Origin: JACMQX01 sp044225675
GTDB lineage: Bacteria; Pseudomonadota; Gammaproteobacteria; Burkholderiales; Burkholderiaceae_C
Direction: 5' to 3'
Assembly (NCBI GenBank): GCA_044225675.1
Contig: JBGAIH010000019.1
Location: 33,731-97,730 of the forward strand
Length of the DNA: 64,000 nt
Shown: in pieces, positions 8,104 through 15,617 of the stretch
Position numbering within the stretch: the first letter of the stretch is position 1
How the letters are laid out: each line of letters opens with the position of its first letter
The notes under the pieces: model-generated
What the model was told of the DNA's origin: nothing
The model's database searches: none
Seen by the model: only the letters and a program-made list of their open reading frames with translations
Program-made: the position numbers and the translations under genes

Positions 8104-8211
8104 TCAGCGCGCGGGCCGCTTGTAGCCCGGGGGGCGCGGCACCTGCTTGAAGCGGATCTGCCGGTCCAGCTCGATCGCCTCTATCTTGAGCTGGCGCTCG
8201 GCGTCCAGCAC
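8104..8211 (-). other. In-frame continuation of ylqF beyond a TAG codon (35 codons)
   Basis: Directly after the TAG at 8214-8212 the same frame stays open for 35 codons to a TGA at 8106-8104. The reading is highly charged (V-L-D-A-E-R-Q-L-K-I-E-A-I-E-L-D-R-Q, ending P-G-Y-K-R-P-A-R), which looks like a helical basic tail of a ribosome-associated GTPase rather than random sequence. A CAG-to-TAG change would create exactly this. Alternatives are a GTG-initiated 35-residue peptide, real readthrough, or a sequencing error. Family-length comparison would decide. Confidence 0.45.
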
Positions 8212-9072
8212 CTAGCCTTCGGCGAGCCACGCGGCAAACTCATCGGGCGTCTCCAGCGTGATGCGGCCGATCGCGCCGGCACGGAAGTCGTTGATGACGA
8301 TCTCGGACGCCTTCTGCAGATTCACCTTCCCGCCCGCGAGCAAGGCACCACGCGTGCGGCCGATGGCCTCGAGGATGTCTTCGTCGCGCAGGCCCGCCAC
8401 CGACTCCAGGCGAAAGCGCGCCTGGAGTTCCGCCGCATAGTGCTGGCGCAGGTAGTCCAGCAGCTCCAGCGCCACCTCCTGGTCGTCGAACGCATTGCGT
8501 CCCACCGCCCCGCTGGCCGCGAGGTTGTAGCCACTCTTGGCGACGATGATGCGCGGCCACAGCACGCCCGGCGTGTCATAGAGGTAGAACGCATCCGCCA
8601 GCACCAGGCGCTGCTCGGTGCGGGTGACGCCGGCCTCGTCGCCCGTCCTGGCGGCGCGCGTGCCCATGAGCGTGTTGATCAGCGTGGACTTGCCGACGTT
8701 GGGAATGCCGCAGATCAGCACCCGCATCGGCTTGGCCAGGCTCTTGCCCCGAGCCGGCGCCAGCTCGTGGCAGGCCTGGATCAGCCGCTGCGCCGGTGTG
8801 CTGGCCTTGGCCTGCATGCCGATGGCGCGCGTGGCCGGCTGCGCGTTGAAATGATCGAGCCATTCGCGCGTGCGCACCGGGTCGGCCAGATCCTCCTTGT
8901 TGAGCAGCTTGAGCTTGGGCTTGGCGCGCGTCATGCCGGCGAGCATCGGGTTGGCGCTGGAGCCCGGCAGGCGCGCATCCAGCAGTTCGATCACCACGTC
9001 GATCGCCTTGAGCCGATCGCCGATCGCCTGCCGCGTCAGATGCATGTGCCCCGGAAACCACTGAACCGCCAT
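8212..9072 (-). CDS. ylqF: Ribosome biogenesis GTPase YlqF/RbgA
   Basis: 286 residues of a circularly permuted TRAFAC GTPase that acts in late 50S ribosome assembly. G-motifs appear in permuted order: N-K-x-D-like N-K-E-D-L near residue 58 (G4), G-I-P-N-V-G-K-S-T-L-I-N (G1) near 120, and D-T-P-G-V-L-W (G3) near 165. The N-terminus M-A-V-Q-W-F-P-G-H-M is the family signature and fixes the start. The C-terminal RNA-binding domain ends at a TAG that is followed by 35 more open codons in frame, so the annotated protein may be truncated. Confidence 0.93.
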   Translation of the reverse strand: MAVQWFPGHMHLTRQAIGDRLKAIDVVIELLDARLPGSSANPMLAGMTRAKPKLKLLNKEDLADPVRTREWLDHFNAQPATRAIGMQAKASTPAQRLIQACHELAPARGKSLAKPMRVLICGIPNVGKSTLINTLMGTRAARTGDEAGVTRTEQRLVLADAFYLYDTPGVLWPRIIVAKSGYNLAASGAVGRNAFDDQEVALELLDYLRQHYAAELQARFRLESVAGLRDEDILEAIGRTRGALLAGGKVNLQKASEIVINDFRAGAIGRITLETPDEFAAWLAEG

Positions 9073-9289
9073 AAAACTCCTGTCGAACCCACGCTGACGA
9101 AAGCAGCCATCTTAAGGCCGCCTGCGGCGCTGCACACTTGCCTGCGCTGCGGGACGTGCCCGCGGCCCTTTAGACCCATGCCTCTAGGAAAGGCACCCTG
9201 TCTAGGTATCGCCCACTATGGGAGAGCGCTAAATTGGCCGCATCGGTTTTCCTCATTCCACCTTTGCCTGATCACAGGAGCCCTCGAAC

Positions 9290-9775
9290 ATGACTGCCAA
9301 GAACCTCTCCACCGTCGCCAGCGAACTCATCACCACCTGGGGCAAGACCGCCCATCACATGATCGAGGCCTACCGCGCCGGAGGCGAGCGCGTCGCCGGC
9401 TTCGCCACCCGCCGCTACAACAGCGCGCTCAAGGCCACCAGCGCCCGCCTGAGCGAGGAAACCGTGGCCAACGCCCGCCATGCGCAGAAGGTGTTCCATG
9501 GCTACTGCGTCAAGGGCCTGGCCCTGTCGGCCGACGGCGCGCAGGCCGCCATCGACGGCGTCGTCCGCCTGGCGGGCCAGGGCGTGGCCCAGGCTGCCGC
9601 CAACGCCGGCCGGCTCGAGGAGCGCACCGGCTCCGGCGCGCTCAGCCAGGTCGCAGCCGCCGTGGTGCCGGCCGCTGCGGCCGTGAGCCGCCTGGCAACC
9701 CGGGTGGAAGGCCGGACGGCCGAGCTCGCTCGCCGCGTCGCGGGCACCACCGCGCGCAAGGCCCGCGCCGCCTGA
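9290..9775 (+). CDS. Phasin-like helical protein
   Basis: 161 residues, almost entirely predicted alpha-helix and rich in Ala, with basic C-terminal tail (T-T-A-R-K-A-R-A-A). Heptad-like spacing and the absence of a signal peptide or membrane segment resemble granule-associated phasin-type proteins, but no diagnostic motif is present, so the assignment is tentative. AGGAG at 9275 precedes the ATG at a good distance. It stands alone, divergent from ylqF across 216 bp in which I see no further gene. Confidence 0.6.
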   Translation: MTAKNLSTVASELITTWGKTAHHMIEAYRAGGERVAGFATRRYNSALKATSARLSEETVANARHAQKVFHGYCVKGLALSADGAQAAIDGVVRLAGQGVAQAAANAGRLEERTGSGALSQVAAAVVPAAAAVSRLATRVEGRTAELARRVAGTTARKARAA

Positions 9776-9986
9776 CGGGCTCCTGCTGCACAAGCCCCTG
9801 CTGCACTTGAAGCCGGGGTACGTGTTCCGGGGTGTTGCTGCGCCCCTCCACGCCAACCCGGCATGGCACCGGGCCACGGCATCGGCCGCATGGGCCGAAG
9901 GCCCTAGGGCAAGCCCGCGTGCCGCAGCAGCCGACGCGCGGGCACAATCGGCCCGATCCATTCCAACATCCTGCAAGGAACTCCAA

Positions 9987-10457
9987 ATGGCCGTGACCGT
10001 GAACATCGACCTGGGCTATGAATTCGAAGTCAAGGCCAAGGCGGCCGACGTGTTCGCCGTCCTTTCGGACGTGCCCACCTCGGTGTCGCACTTTCCCAAG
10101 GTGGAAAAGCTCACCGACATGGGTGACGGCGTCTACAAATGGGAGATGGAGAAGGTCGGCACCGCGCAGGTCAACATCCAGACCGTCTACGCGTCCAAGT
10201 ACACCAGCAATCAGGCCAAGGGCACGGTCACGTGGAAGCCCGTTCCCGGCGTGGGCAATGCGCTCGTGGGCGGCAGCTGGAAGATCAAGGACAACAAGAA
10301 GTCCACGGCCATCGAACTCAAGATCGAGGGCGAGATCACCCTGCCGCTGCCCGGACTCATGAAGATGGTGGTCGCGCCCGTCGTCGAAGGCGAGTTCGAA
10401 AAGCTCGTCGACAAGTACATCGCCAACCTCATCAAGAAGTTCGGCGGCGAGGTCTGA
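9987..10457 (+). CDS. SRPBCC family protein
   Basis: 156 residues. It opens with a beta-strand E-F-E-V-K-A-K-A-A-D-V-F-A-V-L-S-D-V and continues H-F-P-K-V-E-K-L-T, the START/Bet v1-like helix-grip pattern of small hydrophobic-ligand-binding proteins; a long amphipathic C-terminal helix (residues ~133-153) closes the fold. AAGGAA at 9975 supports the start. The frame extends upstream without support. Ligand and pathway unknown; the next gene on the opposite strand encodes TspO, also a hydrophobic-ligand protein, but no link is shown. Confidence 0.75.
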   Translation: MAVTVNIDLGYEFEVKAKAADVFAVLSDVPTSVSHFPKVEKLTDMGDGVYKWEMEKVGTAQVNIQTVYASKYTSNQAKGTVTWKPVPGVGNALVGGSWKIKDNKKSTAIELKIEGEITLPLPGLMKMVVAPVVEGEFEKLVDKYIANLIKKFGGEV

Positions 10458-10480
10458 GTCGTTCCGCCCTGGGTGTCCGC

Positions 10481-10506
10481 TCTGCCGGGCCCCTCTGCCG
10501 GGCCCC
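10481..10506. repeat. Perfect 13-bp tandem duplication between convergent genes
   Basis: TCTGCCGGGCCCC occurs twice without spacer (10481-10493, 10494-10506) between the SRPBCC and tspO stop codons. Its GGGCCC palindromes could fold, so it may sit in a bidirectional terminator region, but no T-run follows. Confidence 0.6.
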
Positions 10507-10555
10507 GCTCCGGCGGCCCTGAGGCGCAGCGGTTGAACGGCTCAGCAGTTCAGCT

Positions 10556-10960
10556 TCAGCGATTGAGCCAGGTGATGCTCAGCTGCAGCACCGTGGCAAA
10601 GCTCACCCACAGCAGGTAGGGCACGTTGGCCCAGACCACCCAGCGCGCACGATGCCAGACGGAGGCCATCGCCCACAGCAGCGTGGCCAGCACCAGCAGC
10701 ACGTCGACGCTGGCCAGCGCATTGTTGCGCAGACCGAACTGGATCGGCGTGTAGGCGACGTTGAACACCAGGTTGAGCGCGAACGGCACGAACACCGCCC
10801 ACGGCATGCGCCTGCGGATGCATTGCCACAGCACGTAGCCGAAGCTCACCGCGATGATGACGTAAAGCACCGACCACACCGGGCCGAAGAGACTCGCCGG
10901 CGGCGCGAAGAAGGGCTTGTCGAGCTGGGCGTACCAAGCGGCACTGTCGTTGGGATTCAT
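10556..10960 (-). CDS. TspO/MBR family tryptophan-rich sensory protein
   Basis: 134 residues with five hydrophobic helices, the TspO architecture. Characteristic stretches include P-P-A-S-L-F-G-P-V-W-S-V-L-Y near residue 24 and N-L-V-F-N-V-A-Y-T-P-I-Q-F-G-L near 65; W-V-V-W-A-N-V-P-Y-L-L-W-V-S-F lies in helix five. Members bind tetrapyrroles or sterol-like ligands in the inner membrane (outer membrane in some bacteria). ATG 10960 is chosen because it puts the first helix close to the N-terminus; ATG 10969 is equally possible, and neither has a clear Shine-Dalgarno. Confidence 0.88.
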   Translation of the reverse strand: MNPNDSAAWYAQLDKPFFAPPASLFGPVWSVLYVIIAVSFGYVLWQCIRRRMPWAVFVPFALNLVFNVAYTPIQFGLRNNALASVDVLLVLATLLWAMASVWHRARWVVWANVPYLLWVSFATVLQLSITWLNR

Positions 10961-11106
10961 GCGCAGCATTGTGGCGCAGCAGCAGCCCGCTGCCCTGTCG
11001 GCCAGCGCCGCATGGCGCTGTCGTCCTCGCGGCATCTGCCGGTTGCGGCAACCGCAGCGCGTCGCGCTAACATCGCGCCGTCTCAACACATGGAGGATTG
11101 GCAAGC

Positions 11107-11922
11107 ATGGCAATGGACGTGGTCGACTACGACATCCGTGGCTCGGAAATGCAGTTCGTCGAGGTGGAGCTGGACCCGGGCGAAGCGGCGATCGGTGAAG
11201 CCGGCAGCATGATGTTCATGGACGGCGGCATCGCGATGGACACGGTGTTCGGCGACGGCAGCGCGCAGCAAGGCGGCCTGCTCGGCAAGCTCATGGGCGC
11301 GGGCAAGCGGCTGGTGACTGGCGAGTCGCTGTTCACCACCGTCTACACCAACCAGTCCGACGGCAAGCGGCGCGTCGCCTTTGCCGCGCCCTACCCCGGC
11401 AAGATCCTGCCCATGGATCTGCGCCAGCTCGGCGGCACCCTGATCTGCCAGAAGGATTCGTTTCTCTGCGCCGCGCGGGGGGTGTCGCTGGGCATCGCGC
11501 TGCAGAAGAAGCTGGGCACGGGCTTCTTCGGCGGCGAAGGCTTCATCATGCAGAAGCTCGACGGCGATGGCCTGGCCTTCGTGCATGCCGGCGGCACCGT
11601 GGTGCGCCGCGAACTCGCGGCCGGCGAAGTGCTGATGGTCGACACCGGATGCGTCGTGGCCTACACCCCCTCGGTCGACTTCGACATCCAGTACGTCGGC
11701 AAGATCAAGACGGCCCTGTTCGGCGGCGAAGGCCTGTTCCTGGCACGCCTTGCCGGCCCCGGAACGGTGTGGCTGCAGAGCCTGCCGTTCTCGCGCCTTG
11801 CCTCGCGCATCTTCGCGGCTGCGCCCCAGCGCGGCGGATCGCGCGAGGAGGGCTCGCTGCTGGGCGGCTTCGCGGCGGGAGGGCTGCTGGGCGGCGTGCT
11901 GGGTGGGGACGACTCGGACTGA
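11107..11922 (+). CDS. TIGR00266/AIM24 family protein
   Basis: 271 residues. The N-terminal F-V-E-V-E-L-D-P-G-E-A-A-I-G-E-A-G-S-M-M-F-M-D segment, the central G-x-G-F-F-G-G-E-G-F-I-M-Q-K-L and the later K-T-A-L-F-G-G-E-G-L-F-L-A motifs are the two related repeats of the AIM24 beta-sandwich. The tail is Gly-rich and ends acidic (G-G-D-D-S-D). Cytosolic; bacterial function is not established, the yeast relative is mitochondrial. ATG 11107 is used, with GGAGG about ten bases upstream. Confidence 0.85.
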   Translation: MAMDVVDYDIRGSEMQFVEVELDPGEAAIGEAGSMMFMDGGIAMDTVFGDGSAQQGGLLGKLMGAGKRLVTGESLFTTVYTNQSDGKRRVAFAAPYPGKILPMDLRQLGGTLICQKDSFLCAARGVSLGIALQKKLGTGFFGGEGFIMQKLDGDGLAFVHAGGTVVRRELAAGEVLMVDTGCVVAYTPSVDFDIQYVGKIKTALFGGEGLFLARLAGPGTVWLQSLPFSRLASRIFAAAPQRGGSREEGSLLGGFAAGGLLGGVLGGDDSD

Positions 11923-12020
11923 GCGCTCGCGCGCTCGGGCCCATGAGCAATGTCCCTTCAAGGTCCGGGCTCTCGCGCACGGCGTCAGATCTGCGATGCA
12001 TTGCTGCTAACATCCGCGCC

Positions 12021-12359
12021 GTGAAACGATCCCTCTGCCTGCTGCTCACGATCTGGCTGGTTTTCCAGGCCGGCTGGGCGCAGGCGCACGTGCTGCAGGA
12101 CGATCTGCATGCCTACGGCCACAGCGAGATGACCGCGACGGCATTGCAGCAGCACACCGACCCGGCCCACGACGAGCATTGCGGCACGGCCTATTGCTCG
12201 CACGCGGTCGGCATGCTCGACAGTTCCACCCTGTTGGCGCCGTCTGCGGCCGGCGCCTTCGGGGTGAGTGTCACCCGAACGGCCCGGTCAGGCTCGCACA
12301 TCACCGACATCGAGCGCCCCAAATGGCCCGTCGCCACGCCCGCCGTGGCGAGCCTTTGA
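12021..12359 (+). CDS. CzcI-like small periplasmic protein of the metal-efflux cluster
   Basis: 112 residues starting at GTG 12021 with a clean signal peptide (K-R-S-L-C-L-L-L-T-I-W-L-V-F-Q-A-G-W-A-Q-A). The mature part is His/Asp/Glu-rich early (H-A-Y-G-H-S-E-M, H-T-D-P-A-H-D-E-H-C) with two cysteines, consistent with periplasmic metal binding. Position directly ahead of the outer-membrane factor gene is where czcI lies in Cupriavidus, where it influences czc expression. The similarity is in size, location and composition, not a proven family match. No Shine-Dalgarno is obvious before the GTG. Confidence 0.6.
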   Translation: MKRSLCLLLTIWLVFQAGWAQAHVLQDDLHAYGHSEMTATALQQHTDPAHDEHCGTAYCSHAVGMLDSSTLLAPSAAGAFGVSVTRTARSGSHITDIERPKWPVATPAVASL

Positions 12360-12434
12360 CCTGAGGGCGCCTTACCCGTCTGCCGTCCGCAGGATGGAGG
12401 CTTGCCGAAGTACTGACATGCTTCGGAGAGTCCC

Positions 12435-13733
12435 TTGTTCGAATTCACACAATCGCCGTGGCGCAGCTGCGCCATGGCCTGGCTGGGCCTCGGCTCCGCC
12501 CTGGCCGCGCATGGCCAGCCCCAACCGCCTGAGCCCACGCTGCGCCAGGCCTTTGAAGCCGCCTGGGCGTTGAGCCCGCAGGCGCGTGCCGCATCGCAAC
12601 GCGACGCGCAGGCCCAGGCGCAGCAGCAGGCTTCCGAGTCGCCTCTGGCGGCACCGCCCAGCATCACGCTGGCGCACCGTACGGACCGAGTTGGCACCAA
12701 CGCCGGCCTGCGCGAGTTCGAAGCCGAGCTTGGCCTGCCGATCCGCGTCCACGGCACCCAGGATGCGGCCCGGCGGCAGGCGCACGCCGAACGGCAGGCC
12801 GTGGCGGCCCAGCTCGAAGCAGCGCGGCTGCGCCTGGCCGGTGAGGTACGCGAGCACGCCGCGTCGCTCGCCCTGGCGCGCGTCGAGCACGAGCTCGCGG
12901 CCCGCCAGCGCGATGAGGCACTCGCCCTGGCAGCAGACATCGAGCGGCGCGTTCGTGCCGGAGAAAGCGCGCGCATCGAGTCGCTGACGGCGCTCGCCTT
13001 GGTGCGCCAGGCCGATGCCGCGGTGCTGACGGCCACAGGCGAGCTGCAGCGGCGGGAGCAGGTCTGGCGCAGCCTGACCGGGATCGACCGCGCGGCACCG
13101 CTCGACGAAAGCAATTCAGTGGCTGCCAGCGCGACGGCAACGCCAGCGGCGGGCCCGGCGGCGACTTCCAGGATCGAGTCGACACCACAAGTCCCGTCGC
13201 TCGACGCCCATGCGCTCGTGCGCGAGGCCGACGCACAGCTTGCGGCAGCGCAGGCCCGACTGGGTCTGGCCGAAGCGGACCGCCGCGATCCGATGGAACT
13301 GGGCGTGGGACTCATCCGCGAGCGCTCCGCCTGGGGCGCCGCCGCAGACACCAGCCTGCGCCTTGCTCTGCGCATCCCGCTGGGTGGCGCGCAGCGCAAC
13401 GCGGCCCGCCTGGCAGGCGCACGCGCCGAACTCGATGCCGCTCAGGCCGACGCCGATGCGCGCCGCCGCCAGGTGCCAGGCGAGATCACATCGGCGCGCG
13501 CACAGCTCGAAGCGGCACGCGGCGCGCTGCAGCAGGCCAGCGAACGAGCGCGCCTGAGCCGAGAAGCCCATGCCCTGGTGCTCAAGGCGTACCAGCTCGG
13601 CGAGAGCGACCTGCCCACGCGGCTGCGGGCCGAAGCCGAGCGCCGGGCTGCCGACTCCGCGCTGGCGCGCACGGGCATCGATCTCGCCCGTGCCGTTTCC
13701 CAACTCAACCAGGCCCTTGGACTGCTGCCATGA
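12435..13733 (+). CDS. TolC/CzcC-type outer-membrane factor of HME-RND efflux
   Basis: 432 residues, the usual CzcC size. Long Ala/Arg/Glu-rich coiled-coil stretches in two repeats (residues ~40-230 and ~250-430) are those of the periplasmic tunnel of TolC-like trimers, which connect the pump to the outside. TTG at 12435 follows GGAG at 12425 with good spacing and yields a short signal peptide ending A-A-H-G; ATG 12474 is an alternative. The Shine-Dalgarno overlaps the arm of a CCGAAG/CTTCGG inverted repeat (12405-12410/12421-12426), which could restrain translation. Its stop overlaps the next start (ATGA). Confidence 0.85.
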   Translation: MFEFTQSPWRSCAMAWLGLGSALAAHGQPQPPEPTLRQAFEAAWALSPQARAASQRDAQAQAQQQASESPLAAPPSITLAHRTDRVGTNAGLREFEAELGLPIRVHGTQDAARRQAHAERQAVAAQLEAARLRLAGEVREHAASLALARVEHELAARQRDEALALAADIERRVRAGESARIESLTALALVRQADAAVLTATGELQRREQVWRSLTGIDRAAPLDESNSVAASATATPAAGPAATSRIESTPQVPSLDAHALVREADAQLAAAQARLGLAEADRRDPMELGVGLIRERSAWGAAADTSLRLALRIPLGGAQRNAARLAGARAELDAAQADADARRRQVPGEITSARAQLEAARGALQQASERARLSREAHALVLKAYQLGESDLPTRLRAEAERRAADSALARTGIDLARAVSQLNQALGLLP

Positions 13734-14344
13734 CCTTCTTCTTCGTCCTCCTCCCATCTCTGCTTCGCCGCTGCGGGCGTCACGTCGTCTGCTCAGCGAT
13801 CACCGCCGCAGTACTGGCTGCCGTGTCCATGCCTTTGCATGCCGGGCCCGGCCACGACCACGATGCAGGAACGGAAACACCGCCCGCATCGCCCGCTACG
13901 GCCCGCGTGAGCGGCCATTCAGACCTGTTCGAGATTGTGGGCGTCGTCGAGCGCGGCGGCCTGACGATTCATCTGGACCGGTACGCCACCAACGAGCCCG
14001 TCGCGCAGGCCCGCATCGAGGTCGAAGCCGCAGCGGCGCGGGGCCTTGCCAAAGCGCAGGCCGACGGCAGCTTCCGCTTCGAGCACGACGCGCTTGCTGG
14101 CCTGCTGGAGCGCGCCGGCACGGTGCCAGTGAGCTTCACCATCACCGCCGGAGCCGACACCGATCTGCTTGCCGGCGATCTCGTGATCGACGACCCGCAT
14201 GCCGGCGACGCCGCCGCCACCGCGACAGCAAGGCCCTGGCGCGACGCACGCTTGCTCAGCGGGCTGGCCGCTGCGCTCGCTACCGTGACGCTGGCCATCA
14301 CCGTTGCAGTCCTGCGCCGCAAACGCCGCAGTGCCCTCCATTGA
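13730..14344 (+). CDS. Membrane-anchored periplasmic accessory protein of the metal-efflux cluster
   Basis: 204 residues: signal peptide to about residue 38 (M-P-L-H-A), then a His/Asp-rich G-P-G-H-D-H-D-A-G segment, a ~100-residue beta-rich domain (F-E-I-V-G-V-V-E-R-G-G-L-T-I-H-L-D-R-Y-A), and a C-terminal transmembrane helix (residues ~178-196) with a basic cytosolic tail. The domain resembles the carboxypeptidase-regulatory-like or N-terminal domain found in some CzcB proteins, here a separate gene. It overlaps the outer-membrane factor stop by 4 nt and lies 18 bp before the adaptor, so all are translated together. Function inferred from context. Confidence 0.65.
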   Translation: MTFFFVLLPSLLRRCGRHVVCSAITAAVLAAVSMPLHAGPGHDHDAGTETPPASPATARVSGHSDLFEIVGVVERGGLTIHLDRYATNEPVAQARIEVEAAAARGLAKAQADGSFRFEHDALAGLLERAGTVPVSFTITAGADTDLLAGDLVIDDPHAGDAAATATARPWRDARLLSGLAAALATVTLAITVAVLRRKRRSALH

Positions 14345-14362
14345 CCGAATCCGGGACCGAAC

Positions 14363-15604
14363 ATGACCCCACTGCCCACACCCTCGACGGATCCTCGTCA
14401 TGCCAACCCCTGCATGCCCGCCGTCCGCCCTGCCACCCCGCAGGCCGGCAGCGCGCACCTTTGCGCGACGCGGTACCTCGCCCGCCTCCTGTTCCCAACA
14501 CCCCACGTCCTCGCAGCGGCCTGGCTGCTGGCCCTGTCGGCGCCATGGGCGATGGCCGGCCCCGGCCACGACCATGGCGAAGAATCGGCCGCCACGGCAT
14601 CGGCGAACACGCCGCGCCGGCTGTCCGATGGCAGCGTCTTCCTGCCCAAAGCCACGCAGCGGCAGCTCGCCGTGCGGACCGTCGTCGTCACGCGCGCCGC
14701 GCTGCCGCGAACCATCGAACTCACCGGACGCGTGACCACCGACCCCGACGCGGGCGGCAAGGTCCAGCCCACCCTGGCAGGGCGCATCGAGCCCGGCCCG
14801 CGCGGTCTGCCCCGGCTCGGCCAGGCGGTTCGCAAGGGCGAGGTGCTCGCACAGGTACGCGCCTCGGCCAGCCCCATCGAACGCGCCAACCAGTCGGCGC
14901 AAGCAGCCGAACTCGCCAGCCAGCTTGAACTGGCGCGCAAGCGCGTCGCCCGTCTGGAGCAACTGGAAGGCACCGTTGCGCAAAAAGACCTCGACGCGGC
15001 CCGCGCCGAAGCGGCAAGCCTCGCCCTGCGTGACCTGTCCGTGCGTGCCAGCGTGTCGGCCGTGGAGGCTCTGGTCGCGCCCGTGTCGGGCGTGATCGCC
15101 GCCACCAGCGTGGTATCAGGCCAGGTAGTGGACGCGCGCGAGGTTCTGTTCGAGATCGTGGACCCGGCCCGGCTGGCGATCGAGGCCAGCCTGTTCGACG
15201 CCTCGCTGATCGGCAACATCGCCTCGGCCAGCGCGGCGCCCTCGCCAGGCACGACCGTCGCCCTGCGATGGCTGGGCCACGGCCGCGCGCTGCGCGAGGG
15301 CGCCATTCCGCTCCTGTTCGCGACGACGGGCCGCGAACCGGTGCCGCTTGCGGTCAACCAGCCGGTCAAGGTGATCGTGCAGACGCGCGAGACGGTACAG
15401 GGCCACGCCGTGCCGGCCAGCGCCATCGTGCGCAATCCGGGCAACCAGGACGTCGTCTGGGTGCACTCGGCCGCCGAGCTGTTCCAGCCCCGCACCGTCC
15501 GCTTCGCATGGCTCGACGGCGCGACCGTTTCAGTGCTCGACGGCCTGCGCGACGGCGACCGCGTCGTCACGCAAGGTGCGGCGCTGGTCAACCAGGTCCG
15601 CTGA
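14363..15604 (+). CDS. CzcB-type periplasmic adaptor (membrane fusion protein) of HME-RND efflux
   Basis: 413 residues. A hydrophobic segment at ~47-65 (A-A-A-W-L-L-A-L-S-A-P-W-A-M-A) precedes a metal-binding-like G-P-G-H-D-H-G-E-E stretch. The remainder has the adaptor order: a half lipoyl domain (T-I-E-L-T-G-R-V), a coiled-coil hairpin (residues ~170-225), the second lipoyl half (V-E-A-L-V-A-P-V-S-G-V-I), then beta-barrel and membrane-proximal domains. It links the inner-membrane pump to the outer-membrane factor. ATG 14363 gives an unusually long N-terminal cytosolic leader; ATG 14414 is possible. Confidence 0.88.
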   Translation: MTPLPTPSTDPRHANPCMPAVRPATPQAGSAHLCATRYLARLLFPTPHVLAAAWLLALSAPWAMAGPGHDHGEESAATASANTPRRLSDGSVFLPKATQRQLAVRTVVVTRAALPRTIELTGRVTTDPDAGGKVQPTLAGRIEPGPRGLPRLGQAVRKGEVLAQVRASASPIERANQSAQAAELASQLELARKRVARLEQLEGTVAQKDLDAARAEAASLALRDLSVRASVSAVEALVAPVSGVIAATSVVSGQVVDAREVLFEIVDPARLAIEASLFDASLIGNIASASAAPSPGTTVALRWLGHGRALREGAIPLLFATTGREPVPLAVNQPVKVIVQTRETVQGHAVPASAIVRNPGNQDVVWVHSAAELFQPRTVRFAWLDGATVSVLDGLRDGDRVVTQGAALVNQVR

Positions 15605-15617
15605 GGAAGGGCACGTC

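Noticed and set aside
8009..8230. Separate 73-aa gene downstream of ylqF
   Set aside because: It is in another frame than the plausible ylqF tail and reads as low-complexity Arg/Ala/Pro.
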